From NCBI RefSeq assembly GCF_013408685.1, contig NZ_JACBZY010000001.1:992001-1056000 (forward strand): DNA of 64,000 nucleotides. Direction: 5' to 3'. The first letter of the stretch is position 1. Every line of letters begins with the position of its first letter. Both the position numbers and the translations under genes were made by a program. Below, in pieces: positions 1 through 8,213 of the stretch. The notes beneath the pieces are model-generated. The model saw nothing but the letters and a program-made list of their open reading frames with translations. It was not told where the DNA came from and did no database searches. Source of the stretch: Schumannella luteola (GTDB lineage: Bacteria > Actinomycetota > Actinomycetes > Actinomycetales > Microbacteriaceae).

Positions 1-10
1 GCTTTCCGTA

Positions 11-70
11 TCTCAGCAGCATCCGTTCGTTGTGCCATCGAAGTGGCGGACGCGACGGATGCTGCTGAGA
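11..70. repeat. Intergenic palindrome, family E
   Basis: A 60-base element with perfect 16-base inverted arms at 11-26 and 55-70 and a 28-base centre. It lies just beyond the 3' end of the YhgE/Pip gene, so it could act as its terminator, but it has no T-tract and its size matches the other palindromes of this window. Positions 1-103 hold nothing else that I can recognise. Confidence 0.6.
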
Positions 71-103
71 AGCCGAGTGCCGGGTGCCCGGTCAGTCGGC
101 GGG

Positions 104-2278
104 TCAGCCGCCGATCGGCGAGGGGCGCAGCTCGCGCAGCGTGCGGAAGCGCGACTGCTTCGCGGCGCCCGCGATCGACAGCGCCAGCGCCACGACCAGC
201 CAGATCACCAGGGTGAGCAGCGCGCTCGAGAGCCCGGCCGCACCGCCGCCGTAGAGCAGTGCCCGGATGCCGTCCACGGCGTGCGACATCGGCAGCGCCT
301 GGTGCAGGGCGGCGAGCGGCGCGGGCAGCGTCTGCCAGGGGAAGGTGCCGCCGGCGGTGACGAGCTGCACGACCATGAGCACGAGTCCGAGGAACTGCCC
401 GACGCTGCCGAGCCACACGTTCAGCGCCATCACGATCGCCGCGTAGGTGACCGTGACGAGCGCCATGAAGCCGAGCAGCTCGACCGGATGCGCCATCTTC
501 AGTCCCAGCGGGCCGGCGAGCACCAGGAACAGCCCGACCATCTGCACGACGCCGAGCAGCGCGGGCGTCGCCCAGCCTGCGAGCGCGGTCGAGACCGGAC
601 GCCGCACCGCCGTCAGCGCGCGCCGCGACAGCGGACGCACGAGCAGGAAGAGCGCGTAGATGCCGATCCACGCGGCTAGGCTGATGAAGAACGGCGCGAG
701 CCCGGCGCCGTAGTTCTCGGCCTCGGTCTGCGAGGTGCGCTTCACGTTCACCGGATCGGCGACGGCCTTCGCCGCGGCGGCGCGCTGGGCATCCGTCTTC
801 GACGGGGTCTGCGCGACGCCGTCGACGAGCTTGCCGTGCAGGGTGTCGGCGCCGTCGGCGAGCTTGGTCGTGCCGTCGGCGAGGTCGGATGCTCCGCTCG
901 CGAGCTGACCCGTGCCCGTCTTCAGAGTACTCGCGCCGCTCGCGAGCTGGGCGGTGCCCGACTTCAGCGCGGTCGCGCCGGTCGCGAGCTGCGCCGTGCC
1001 GTCCTTCAGCGCGGATGCGCCGGTCGACACCTGCGAAGCCCCGTCGGCCACCTGGGCCGAGCCGGACTTCGCGGTCTGCGCACCGGAGGCGAGCGCCGCG
1101 GCGCCGGCCGAGGCGTCGGAGACGGCCTTCTTCAGCGCCGGGGCGGCGGCCGAGAGATCGGCGGCGCCGGCGGCGGCGCCCGCCGTGGCGGTCTGCAGCG
1201 GCGAACCGGTGGCCGTGTCGTCTGCGAGCGCCGCGACCAGGCGCGTCAGCTCGGCCTTGTCGGCGTCGCTGATGGTCGAGCTCGCGAGCGCCGCGGCCAG
1301 CCGCGTCTGGGCATCGGTCGCGGTGCCGTGCAGGGTCGTCACCTGCCCGGCGACGAAGCCGGTGCCCTGGGCGAGGGCGGCCGCAGCGGTCGGCAGCTCC
1401 GCGGTCTTCGCGGTCAGCTCGGCGAGCCCCGTGCTCACGAGGGCGAGCTTGTCGGCGATCGTGCCGATGCCGGTCGACACCGCCTGCGCGCCGGACGCGG
1501 TCGCGGCCGCGCCGTCGGCGAGCTTCGCCGCACCGGACGACGCGCTCGCGGCCCCGTCGGCCAGCTTCGATGCTCCGTCGGATGCGGTCTGCGCACCCGC
1601 CGTGAGCCTGCCGGCCCCCGCATCCACCTCGCTCGCGCCGGAGGCGAGCTTCGTCGCGCCGTCGGATGCGGTGTGCGCTCCGTCGCTGAGCTGCTGGGCG
1701 CCGTCCGCGGCATCCGAGAGGCCGTCGCGCAGCGACTGCACGCCATCGAGCAGCTGCAGCGTCGCCGCGCGCCCGACCTTCTCGACGATCGCCGCGCGCA
1801 CGGTCGTCGTCGCCTGCGTCGCGATCGTCGACGAGAGGTAGCTGTTGGTGTCGCTCGTGATGAGTCCGAGGCGGGCCGGCGCCGGCGCATCCCCCGACGC
1901 GGAGGCGATGCGCGAGCTGAAGTCGGCCGGGAACTCGACCGCGAAATCGTAGGTGCCGTTCTTCACCCCGCGGCTCGCGGCGACCGCGCTGACCTCGTGC
2001 CAGGCGAACTTCTTGCCGTCGAGCAGGGTCTTCGCCGCCTCGCGGCCGTAGTTCTGCTGCTCGCCGTCGACCTTCGCGCCCTCGTCGGCGACCACGATCG
2101 CGGCGGGCACCTTGTCGAGCGAGCCGTAGGGGTCCTTGTTGCCCCAGAGGTACAGGCCGCCGTAGACGACCGGGATGGTCATGAGCGCCACGAGGGCGAG
2201 CACGGCCATGCGGCTCGACACGAGGCGCGCGAACTCGGCGCGCACGCTCGTCGTGATCGTGCGGAAGAAGGTGGACAT
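104..2278 (-). CDS. YhgE/Pip family membrane protein
   Basis: 724-residue integral membrane protein of the YhgE/Pip family. An N-terminal membrane segment (about residues 25-45) is followed by the family's 'YGSLDKVPAAIVVADEG' region, then a long extracytoplasmic stretch (about 190-510) made of repeated Ala/Gly-rich units such as LASGA, LADGA and LKDGTAQLA, and finally five to six membrane segments (about 530-715) of ABC-2-permease character. The start is ATG, two bases after the stop of the upstream ABC-like gene, so the two are co-transcribed. Family members include phage infection proteins and the EsaA-like secretion subunits; the substrate here is unknown. Its partner is not a standard exporter ATPase (see next gene). 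TetR control is inferred from the operon. Confidence 0.9.
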   Translation of the reverse strand: MSTFFRTITTSVRAEFARLVSSRMAVLALVALMTIPVVYGGLYLWGNKDPYGSLDKVPAAIVVADEGAKVDGEQQNYGREAAKTLLDGKKFAWHEVSAVAASRGVKNGTYDFAVEFPADFSSRIASASGDAPAPARLGLITSDTNSYLSSTIATQATTTVRAAIVEKVGRAATLQLLDGVQSLRDGLSDAADGAQQLSDGAHTASDGATKLASGASEVDAGAGRLTAGAQTASDGASKLADGAASASSGAAKLADGAAATASGAQAVSTGIGTIADKLALVSTGLAELTAKTAELPTAAAALAQGTGFVAGQVTTLHGTATDAQTRLAAALASSTISDADKAELTRLVAALADDTATGSPLQTATAGAAAGAADLSAAAPALKKAVSDASAGAAALASGAQTAKSGSAQVADGASQVSTGASALKDGTAQLATGATALKSGTAQLASGASTLKTGTGQLASGASDLADGTTKLADGADTLHGKLVDGVAQTPSKTDAQRAAAAKAVADPVNVKRTSQTEAENYGAGLAPFFISLAAWIGIYALFLLVRPLSRRALTAVRRPVSTALAGWATPALLGVVQMVGLFLVLAGPLGLKMAHPVELLGFMALVTVTYAAIVMALNVWLGSVGQFLGLVLMVVQLVTAGGTFPWQTLPAPLAALHQALPMSHAVDGIRALLYGGGAAGLSSALLTLVIWLVVALALSIAGAAKQSRFRTLRELRPSPIGG

Positions 2279-2280
2279 CG

Positions 2281-3111
2281 TCAGTGCTCCTGAGCGGCGG
2301 GACGTGCGGCGGCCGGGTCGGCCGTCGCGCTCGCGGTTGCGGTGGAGCCGGCTTCGTCGTCGGCGGTGGGGGAGGCGGAGAGCGCCTCGGGGGTCGTGGA
2401 TGCGGCGGGTGCGGGTGCGGGTGCGGGTGCGGGTGCGGGTGCGGGTGCGGGTGCGGCCGGCTCCGGCTCCGGATGCGCGGCGGGCGCGGACCCGTCGCTC
2501 GCGCCGGCCGCGCGCAGCAGCGCCGCCGTCGCCTCGTCGGTCACGACGATCGTCAGCACACCGCGCGCGGCGACCTGCCGAACCTCGCCGAACCAGCCGC
2601 GCGGGTCGCCGCCGTGGCGCTCGGGCGAGGTGATGACGAGCGCCTCGATGCCGTCGCGCAGCAGCGCGAGCTCGCTGAGCAGGCGGATGCGCGGCGCCGC
2701 CGGCACCGCCCGCAGCGGCACGCGCGCGTGGTCGGCGAGGCCGTGCTTGGTGAGCACCGCATCCACCGCCCGTCGCGACGACGGCGCTCCGGCGAAGGCG
2801 AGCTCCTCGGCCACGACCGTGCGCAGGGCGACGCCGGGACTCGGCTCGCTCGTGCCGGGGGTGTCGACGAGGGCGACGCGGCGGCGCAGCTCGGCGGTGT
2901 CATCCGAGCCGTCGATGAGCACCTCGCCGGCGGTCGGCTTGAGGCGCCCCCCGAGCAGCAGCGAGAGCAGCTGCGGGCGCTCGGCGGTCTCGACGGCGAG
3001 CGCGATCGGAGCGGCGGGTTGCGCGGCGCTGGTCTCGGCGACGACATCCATCGCGGGAACGGCGGCGGCCAGGCCCTCGCCGAGGGCGAGGCGGCGGGCG
3101 GTGATCCTCAT
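2281..3111 (-). CDS. Degenerate ABC-ATPase-like protein
   Basis: 276 residues. The first 200 follow the outline of an ABC ATPase: '[21 protein letters not shown]' (48-68) matches the stretch after a Walker A lysine, '[22 protein letters not shown]' is split here as residues 143-164 and occupies the signature/Walker B place, and 'TIVVTDE' (187-193) the H-loop. None of the catalytic residues survives: there is no GxxxxGK[ST], no LSGGQ, no DE after the Walker B strand, and D replaces the switch His. The tail is an Ala-Pro repeat (about 217-237). It overlaps the TetR gene by ATGA and ends two bases before YhgE/Pip. It is probably a non-catalytic or regulatory partner of the YhgE/Pip protein; the function is inferred. 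Confidence 0.75.
   Translation of the reverse strand: MRITARRLALGEGLAAAVPAMDVVAETSAAQPAAPIALAVETAERPQLLSLLLGGRLKPTAGEVLIDGSDDTAELRRRVALVDTPGTSEPSPGVALRTVVAEELAFAGAPSSRRAVDAVLTKHGLADHARVPLRAVPAAPRIRLLSELALLRDGIEALVITSPERHGGDPRGWFGEVRQVAARGVLTIVVTDEATAALLRAAGASDGSAPAAHPEPEPAAPAPAPAPAPAPAPAPAASTTPEALSASPTADDEAGSTATASATADPAAARPAAQEH
2407..2454. repeat. Hexanucleotide repeat (GGGTGC)8
   Basis: Eight perfect copies of GGGTGC within the ABC-like gene, encoding the Ala-Pro tail. The unit keeps frame, so slippage would change tail length without breaking the protein. Confidence 0.9.
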
Positions 3112-3863
3112 CGCGAGACCTCCGCATCCAGCGCGTCGTCGGCGGTGCCGTGTCCGGCCGCCTCCGCATCCAGCTTGACGGCCTCCTCGGCCGGCACCAG
3201 GTCGATCGCCTGCGTCGCGGGCCACAGCGGGTCGACGCGGTCGGGCGCGGCCACGAGCTCGGGGTCGCCGTCGATGAGCGCGGCGGCGTCGCGCCAGCCG
3301 AGCCCGGCGGCGGTCAGCGCGAGCGAGGCGGCGAGGCGCCGGCTCGCGGCGTCGGAGAGGCCCTCGCGCACGCTCGCGGCGAAGACCGACAGAGCGGCGT
3401 CCTCCACGAGGCGCGCGAGCAGGGCGGCGGGGATGTCGTCGCGCAGGCGTCCGGCGGCGGCGCCCTCCTCGAGCGCGGCCGCGATGCGCACGCGCAACGG
3501 GGTGAGGGCGGCATCGACGATCTCGGCGCGCGGTCCCCGCACGGTCGTGATGGCCATGGTCCGCACGCCGGCGATCTCGTCCCAGGCGCGCACGGCGATG
3601 AGGGCGAGGCGGCGGATCGGGTCGGTCTCGTCGATGCCGTCCATCGCGGCGACCACGCGCTCGCTGCCGCGCTGCGCGAGGGCGTCGAGCAGCGCATCGC
3701 GGTTGGGGAAGTGCCCGTAGATCGTGCGGCGGGTCAGGCCCGCCTCTGCGGCGATGGCCTCGAGCGAGGCGTTCGGCTCGCGGTTGAGCAGCACACGCGC
3801 GGCGTCGAGCAGCGCCTCGCGGTTGGCGGCCGCGTCGCGGCGCGGGGCTCGGTTCTCTCTCAC
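3108..3863 (-). CDS. TetR family transcriptional regulator
   Basis: 251-residue one-component repressor. The N-terminal helix-turn-helix is clear: '[46 protein letters not shown]' occupies about residues 14-58, with the recognition helix around 'TRRTIYGHF'. The remaining about 190 residues are the variable ligand-binding and dimer domain. It is the first gene of the TetR / ABC-like / YhgE-Pip operon, with the next gene starting inside its stop codon (ATGA at 3108-3111). A perfect palindrome lies 15 bases upstream of the start, so it very likely represses its own operon. The ligand is unknown. Confidence 0.9.
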   Translation of the reverse strand: MRENRAPRRDAAANREALLDAARVLLNREPNASLEAIAAEAGLTRRTIYGHFPNRDALLDALAQRGSERVVAAMDGIDETDPIRRLALIAVRAWDEIAGVRTMAITTVRGPRAEIVDAALTPLRVRIAAALEEGAAAGRLRDDIPAALLARLVEDAALSVFAASVREGLSDAASRRLAASLALTAAGLGWRDAAALIDGDPELVAAPDRVDPLWPATQAIDLVPAEEAVKLDAEAAGHGTADDALDAEVSR

Positions 3864-3877
3864 GCCCCCATCGTACG

Positions 3878-3901
3878 AACTTGCACACCGTTGTGCAAGT
3901 T
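3878..3901. promoter_or_regulatory. TetR operator palindrome
   Basis: Perfect inverted repeat AACTTGCACA / TGTGCAAGTT (3878-3887 and 3892-3901) with spacer CCGT. It sits between the divergent starts of the TetR operon and purA, close to the TetR start, as expected for autoregulation. Whether it also affects purA, whose start lies 109 bases away, is not evident. Confidence 0.8.
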
Positions 3902-4010
3902 AACGTGTGGATGTGCGGCGCGCATCCACCTGGACGTCACGTCACAGGGTCGAAACGCACTCATTGGTACGGTGGGGTGTAATCCCTCACGAACGGAATG
4001 GGAGATCGGC

Positions 4011-5297
4011 ATGCCCGGAATCGTGCTCATCGGCGCTCAGTGGGGTGACGAAGGCAAGGGCAAGGCGACGGACCTGCTCGGCAGCCGCACCGACTACGTC
4101 GTCAAGTTCAACGGCGGCAACAACGCCGGCCACACGGTCGTGGTCGGCGACGAGAAGTACGCGCTGCACCTGCTGCCCAGCGGCATCCTCACACCCGGCG
4201 TCACGCCCGTCATCGCCAACGGCGTCGTCGTCGACATCGAGGTGCTGTTCCAGGAGCTCGAGGCCCTCGCGACCCGCGGCGTGGATGTGTCGAAGCTGCT
4301 CGTCAGCGCCAACGCGCACGTCATCACGCACTACCACCGCACGGTCGACAAGGTCACCGAGCGCTTCCTCGGCAAGCGCCAGATCGGCACCACCGGCCGC
4401 GGCATCGGCCCCGCGTACGCCGACAAGATCAACCGCGTCGGCATCCGCATCCAGGACCTCTTCGACGAGAACATCCTGCGCCAGAAGGTCGAAGGCGCCC
4501 TCGACCAGAAGAACCACCTGCTGGTCAAGGTCTACAACCGCCGCGCGATCGAGGCGAACGAGGTCATCGACGACCTGCTGAGCTACGTCGACCGCCTGCA
4601 GCCGATGGTCGCCGACACCGGACTGGTGCTGAACCAGGCGCTGGATGCCGGCAAGACCGTGCTGTTCGAGGGCGGCCAGGCGACGATGCTCGATGTCGAC
4701 CACGGCACCTACCCCTTCGTCACCTCGTCGAACGCGACCAGCGGCGGCGCCGCGACCGGCTCGGGCGTCGCGCCGACCCGCTTCGACCGCGTCATCGCCG
4801 TCGTCAAGGCGTACACGACCCGCGTCGGCGCCGGCCCGTTCCCGACGGAGCTCTTCGACGAGTGGGGCGAGTTCCTCAGCGACCGCGGCGCCGAGTTCGG
4901 CACCACGACCGGCCGCCGCCGCCGTACCGGCTGGTACGACGTGCCGATCGCCCGCTACTCGGCCCGCATCAACGGCGTCACCGACTTCGTGCTCACCAAG
5001 CTGGATGTGCTCACCGGCCTCGAGACCATCCCGGTCGCCGTCGCCTACGACGTGGATGGCGTGCGTCACGACGAGCTGCCGGTGAACCAGAGCGACTTCC
5101 ACCACGCGAAGCCGATCTACGAGGAGTTCCCCGGCTGGAGCGAGGACGTCTCGGGCGCCCGTTCGTTCGAGGAGCTGCCGAAGGCCGCGCAGGACTACGT
5201 GCTCGCGCTCGAGGACCTCAGCGGATCCCGCATGTCGGCGATCGGCGTCGGCCCCGGCCGCGACGCGATCGTCGTGCGGCACGACCTGCTCGACTGA
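4011..5297 (+). CDS. purA: Adenylosuccinate synthetase
   Basis: 428-residue GTP-dependent enzyme that converts IMP and aspartate to adenylosuccinate, the first committed step to AMP. The family signature '[16 protein letters not shown]' opens the protein (residues 8-23, P-loop and catalytic Asp), '[11 protein letters not shown]' follows (catalytic His), and '[14 protein letters not shown]' and '[22 protein letters not shown]' mark the IMP site. The length is normal. The ATG at 4011 is preceded by GGGAG at an 8-base distance and matches the family N-terminus; longer in-frame extensions upstream are not family-like. It is transcribed alone, divergently from the TetR operon. Confidence 0.98.
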   Translation: MPGIVLIGAQWGDEGKGKATDLLGSRTDYVVKFNGGNNAGHTVVVGDEKYALHLLPSGILTPGVTPVIANGVVVDIEVLFQELEALATRGVDVSKLLVSANAHVITHYHRTVDKVTERFLGKRQIGTTGRGIGPAYADKINRVGIRIQDLFDENILRQKVEGALDQKNHLLVKVYNRRAIEANEVIDDLLSYVDRLQPMVADTGLVLNQALDAGKTVLFEGGQATMLDVDHGTYPFVTSSNATSGGAATGSGVAPTRFDRVIAVVKAYTTRVGAGPFPTELFDEWGEFLSDRGAEFGTTTGRRRRTGWYDVPIARYSARINGVTDFVLTKLDVLTGLETIPVAVAYDVDGVRHDELPVNQSDFHHAKPIYEEFPGWSEDVSGARSFEELPKAAQDYVLALEDLSGSRMSAIGVGPGRDAIVVRHDLLD

Positions 5298-5349
5298 GCG
5301 ACGGGCGCTCGCGCGTGATCCGCGCTCGCTGCGTTGAAGCGGCGGTGCG

Positions 5350-5415
5350 CGGATACTGCTCAACGGGGTAGGTGAAGTCGCGGGCGGCGCTGCTGCGACA
5401 TGTCGCCAGTATCCG
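5350..5415. repeat. Intergenic palindrome, family A, copy 1
   Basis: Perfect 9-base arms CGGATACTG / CAGTATCCG bound a 66-base element. Its left two thirds (GGATACTGCTCAACGGGG and following GTCGCGGGCGGCGCTG) is shared with copy 2. Confidence 0.7.
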
Positions 5416-5480
5416 GTGCCGTGTGCGACCTGCCGCAGGTTGGTCGGCCGGGGGTGCGCGGATACTGCCGAGGGGGCACG

Positions 5481-5545
5481 CGGATACTGCTCAACGGGGC
5501 GGGCGAGGTCGCGGGCGGCGCTGACGCGACGTCTCGCCAGTATCG
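5481..5545. repeat. Intergenic palindrome, family A, copy 2
   Basis: 65 bases, arms CGGATACTG / CAGTATC-G, closely similar to copy 1 throughout, so the two derive from a duplication. Two more distant relatives lie at 47998 and 48161. Confidence 0.7.
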
Positions 5546-5570
5546 CGAGAGAGCCACGCGGATCGGCGAG

Positions 5571-5719
5571 GGCCCGCGCGCGGCCGGGCCAGCGGATGCG
5601 CGGTGGACCGCGGCGTGATTGGCGCGCCCGGCGCATCCCTCGCCCGGCCCGCGCGCGGCCGGGCCAGCGGATGCGCGGTGGACCGCGGCGTGATTGGCGC
5701 GCCCGGCGCATCCCTCGCC
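5571..5719. repeat. Perfect 75-base tandem duplication
   Basis: Positions 5571-5644 and 5646-5719 are identical 74-base copies separated by one base (period 75). The second copy ends 11 bases before the GNAT GTG start, so the duplication abuts its promoter. Identity indicates a recent event or an assembly-sensitive site. Confidence 0.9.
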
Positions 5720-5730
5720 AGGATGGGCGG

Positions 5731-6393
5731 GTGACTGCCACGCGCCCCGCCCCGACCGTGCTGACCGGCCGCTTCGTGCGCCTCGAGCCCTTCGACGCCG
5801 ACGCGCACACCGACGGGCTGTTCGCCGCACTCGCGCACCCGGAGGTGTTCGCGGGCGGATACGGCGGCGGCCCGGCGGGACTGCCCGCCGACCGCCCGGC
5901 CTTCGGCGAATGGGTCACCGGCTACGGCAACGCCGCCGATGCCCGCAAGTTCGTGGTCCGCCTCGTGGGCGACTCCGCGGACGAGGATGCCGGCAGCGCC
6001 GGCGGCACGATCGTCGGCGCCTCGACGCTCGGCGACCTCGACGAGCACCGCGAGGAGGTGCACCTCGGCTGGACCGGCTACGACCCGCGGGTCTGGGGCA
6101 CCGCGGTCAACCCCGAGACGAAGCTGCTGCTGCTCGGGCACGCCTTCGCGCACGGCTACGGGCGCGTGAAGATCCAGGCCGACAGCGCCAACGAGCGCTC
6201 GCGCGCCGCGATCCTCAAGCTCGGCGCCACCTTCGAAGGTGTTCTGCGCCGCGATCGCGTGCGCGCCGACGGCACCTTCAGCGGCACGGCGGTGCACTCG
6301 ATCCTCATCGACGAGTGGCCCGCGGTGCGCGCCGGCCTCGAGCAGCGCCTCGCCCGCCACACGGCTCCGGTCGAGCTCGCCGACCGGAGCTGA
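5731..6393 (+). CDS. GNAT family N-acetyltransferase
   Basis: 220-residue acetyltransferase of the RimJ/RimL-like branch. It opens with 'LTGRFVRLEPFDADAHTDGL' (about 10-29), typical of this branch, has the beta4 region 'GWTGYDPRVWGTAVNPETKLLLLGHAFAHGYGRVKIQADSAN' in pieces over residues 111-155, with the 'N..S..AI.KLGA..EG' tail (NERSRAAILKLGATFEGVLR, 155-174) that marks protein- or antibiotic-modifying GNATs. The substrate is not predictable. The GTG start was chosen because family homology begins about ten residues later and CAGGAT lies six bases upstream, a possible leaderless -10. The tandem duplication ends just before it. Confidence 0.88.
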   Translation: MTATRPAPTVLTGRFVRLEPFDADAHTDGLFAALAHPEVFAGGYGGGPAGLPADRPAFGEWVTGYGNAADARKFVVRLVGDSADEDAGSAGGTIVGASTLGDLDEHREEVHLGWTGYDPRVWGTAVNPETKLLLLGHAFAHGYGRVKIQADSANERSRAAILKLGATFEGVLRRDRVRADGTFSGTAVHSILIDEWPAVRAGLEQRLARHTAPVELADRS

Positions 6394-6420
6394 GCCGCCT
6401 GACTGAGCCATACGGCTGGG

Positions 6421-6436
6421 CGGCCCGACCGGGCCG
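6421..6436. terminator. Possible terminator hairpin after GNAT gene
   Basis: CGGCCCG AC CGGGCCG, a perfect 7-base stem with 2-base gap, 27 bases after the GNAT stop. There is no T-tract. The rest of 6394-6662 shows only a short GGGATCGCGC direct repeat near 6480. Confidence 0.35.
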
Positions 6437-6662
6437 CACCGCGCGTCCGCATGCGGCCGGCCCCTGCGGTCGGACCGTGCGGGATCGCGCGGGATCGCGC
6501 GTCCGCACGATGTCGGATCAGCGCCGATGCCGCCCCGCATCACGTCGCGGTGTGTCTCTGCGGCCGACGCTGTGCACCCGGTGCCGCCCGCGGTCGATGC
6601 TGCGCGCCCCGGTGCCATGGCACTCGACTGGGCGGCGCGGGCACGCATCCTCGTGCGCTCAG

Positions 6663-6668
6663 TAGGCT
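6663..6668 (+). promoter_or_regulatory. Leaderless -10 element (TAGGCT)
   Basis: TAGGCT six bases before the ATG of the Dabb gene, with no ribosome binding site. This fits a leaderless transcript. Confidence 0.55.
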
Positions 6669-6674
6669 CGGCCC

Positions 6675-6974
6675 ATGCTGCGCCACGTGCTGATCTTCAC
6701 GCTCAAGTCCGACGACCCGACCGAGAAGGCGCACCAGGTGGCCGAGATCCGCGCCAAGCTCGTCGGACTGATGGACGTCATCCCCGAGATCAAGCGCATG
6801 GATGTTCCGGCCGACTCGACCGGCATCCCGCGCAACGGCGACTTCGCGATCGACTCCGACTTCGACGACGCGGCCGGGCTGCAGGCCTACATCGACCACC
6901 CGGCGCACGTCGAGGTCGCGAAGTTCATCGGCACCCTCGTCGCATCGCGTGCCGCGATCGACTTCACGCTCTGA
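6675..6974 (+). CDS. Dabb family (stress-responsive A/B barrel) protein
   Basis: 99 residues with the Dabb fold pattern: 'MLRHVLIFTLKSD' as first strand with its conserved His, a helix 'KAHQVAEIRAKLVGL', the strand 'FAIDSDFDDAAGLQAYIDHPAH' with the conserved Y..HP.H segment (about 74-80), and the final 'AIDFTL'. Such small dimeric proteins are widespread. Their activities differ (some are cyclases or stress proteins) and no role can be given here. It stands alone between the GNAT gene and a convergent SDR gene; palindrome family C lies in the convergent gap. Confidence 0.9.
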   Translation: MLRHVLIFTLKSDDPTEKAHQVAEIRAKLVGLMDVIPEIKRMDVPADSTGIPRNGDFAIDSDFDDAAGLQAYIDHPAHVEVAKFIGTLVASRAAIDFTL

Positions 6975-7021
6975 CGCCGGCGTCGTCGACGCTGACGTCA
7001 TCGACGCCGTCCGCGGGGTGA

Positions 7022-7090
7022 CGTAACTCAGGAGAATCCGCCTCATCCGAGCCGTTCTGGCCCGGATGGTGCCGGATCTCCTGAGTTACG
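7022..7090. repeat. Intergenic palindrome, family C
   Basis: Perfect 13-base arms CGTAACTCAGGAG / CTCCTGAGTTACG bound 69 bases between convergent genes; with one bulge the match extends to about 18 bases (AATCCG / CCGGAT). It may serve as a bidirectional terminator, but has no T-tract. Confidence 0.7.
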
Positions 7091-7144
7091 ACGCAGAGTT
7101 CCGTGTCAGCCGCGCGCGGACGCCTCAGCCGCGCCCGGCCGACC

Positions 7145-8005
7145 TCAGCCGCGGGCCGCCGCCAGCTCCGCGAGGAGCGAGCGGCTGTTGGGCTCCCAGC
7201 CGAGCTCGCTGCGGGCCTTCGAGCCGCGCGCCTGCTGGTCGAGCAGCAGCGCATCCGCGAACGCCTCGCCGAGCCGCTCCCGCGCCGACTCGACCGAGCC
7301 GGCGACGACCGAGCCGTCGGGTCCGGCGATCGCCTCGCCGATCTCGCGCACGGTCGGGTTCTCGCCGCTCGCGCCGATGTAGGTCGTGTGGCCCTCGCTG
7401 CGCTCGAGCGCGATGACGTAGAGCTCGGCGAGGTCGCCGGTCGAGACGGTCGTCCAGTGCTGGTCGCCCGAGCCGATCAGCTGCAGCGCGCCGTCGGCGT
7501 CGCGCGGCGCATCCTTCTGCAGAGCCGGGATGCCGGTGCCGCCGGGGCCGTAGACGACGGCGGGCGCGATGAGCGTGGCCTTGATGTCGGAGCCGAGGAT
7601 GCGCCCCTCAGGTCCGGCGCGCCACCCGGTGATCGCGGGCGGGTTCTGGGCGTCGTCTTCGCTGATGTCGGCGCCGGATCCCCAGACCCAGATGCCGCCG
7701 GTGTGCACGTAGGGCTTGTCGGTGCCCGCGAAGCCGGCGATGACCGCATCCACGACGGCGTCGTCGAGGGCCGGGCCCTGGTTGTCGGTGGCGAGGTGGA
7801 TGGCCCCGTCGACCTCGCGCAGCTTCGTCGCCAGCCAGGTGCTGTCGCTGAGGTCGCCGACGACGGCCGTGGCGCCGTGCGCGCTGACCTTCGCCGCGGA
7901 CTCGTTGCTGCGCACGATCGCGGTCACCTCGTGACCGGAATCGAGCAGGGCGGCGAGGGTGGCGGTGCCGATGAGGCCGGTGCCTCCGGTGAGCAGGACG
8001 CGCAT
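7145..8005 (-). CDS. NAD(P)-dependent epimerase/dehydratase (extended SDR)
   Basis: 286 residues. The Rossmann motif 'GGTGLIGTATLAAL' (7-20; GxxGxxG) is at the N-terminus, 'GDLSD' (49-53) is the adenine-binding acidic segment, 'GAIHLATD' (66-73) the beta4 strand and 'VYGPGGTGIPAL' the substrate-binding loop. The usual YxxxK is not obvious: the corresponding segment reads around 'HTGGIWVWGSG', so this is an atypical SDR and may act as a reductase-like or NmrA-type sensor. The ATG at 8005 is preceded by GGAAGG at seven bases. The upstream 28 in-frame codons are not family-like. Divergent from the next membrane protein gene. Confidence 0.85.
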   Translation of the reverse strand: MRVLLTGGTGLIGTATLAALLDSGHEVTAIVRSNESAAKVSAHGATAVVGDLSDSTWLATKLREVDGAIHLATDNQGPALDDAVVDAVIAGFAGTDKPYVHTGGIWVWGSGADISEDDAQNPPAITGWRAGPEGRILGSDIKATLIAPAVVYGPGGTGIPALQKDAPRDADGALQLIGSGDQHWTTVSTGDLAELYVIALERSEGHTTYIGASGENPTVREIGEAIAGPDGSVVAGSVESARERLGEAFADALLLDQQARGSKARSELGWEPNSRSLLAELAAARG

Positions 8006-8150
8006 GGGGTTCCTTCCGTTGCGTGCTGGCGTACTCGTGCGTACGTGCGATCCAACCGGATGCGGCGAGGCGCGATTCCCCGACGGCATCCGGCGCGTCT
8101 CTCAGCGTCGCATCCCGAGCCCGGCGCCGCCGGCACGTGCAGGCGTTCGC

Positions 8151-8156
8151 TAGCCT
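8151..8156 (+). promoter_or_regulatory. Candidate -10 element (TAGCCT)
   Basis: TAGCCT 58 bases before the ATG at 8214; unlike the leaderless genes this one has a leader with a ribosome binding site. Confidence 0.4.
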
Positions 8157-8213
8157 TCCGGTGAGAATCGCTCGATCAGACGCGCGGTCGGCGTGCGACG
8201 GAGGTGCCCCGAG

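Larger units (their letters stand above)
5298..5730. other. Repeat-bearing intergenic region
   Basis: 433 bases without a credible gene between purA and the GNAT gene. It holds two copies of palindrome family A, an extra isolated family-A left arm (CGGATACTG at 5459-5467), and a perfect 75-base tandem duplication that runs up to the GNAT promoter. Confidence 0.7.

Noticed and set aside
3150-4010. In-frame extension upstream of purA
   Set aside because: It overlaps the TetR gene and operator on the other strand; purA proteins start at the [15 protein letters not shown] type sequence.
5298-5730. Coding region upstream of the GNAT start (in-frame extension)
   Set aside because: The extension is translated repeat DNA (the 75-base duplication) and shares nothing with GNAT proteins.
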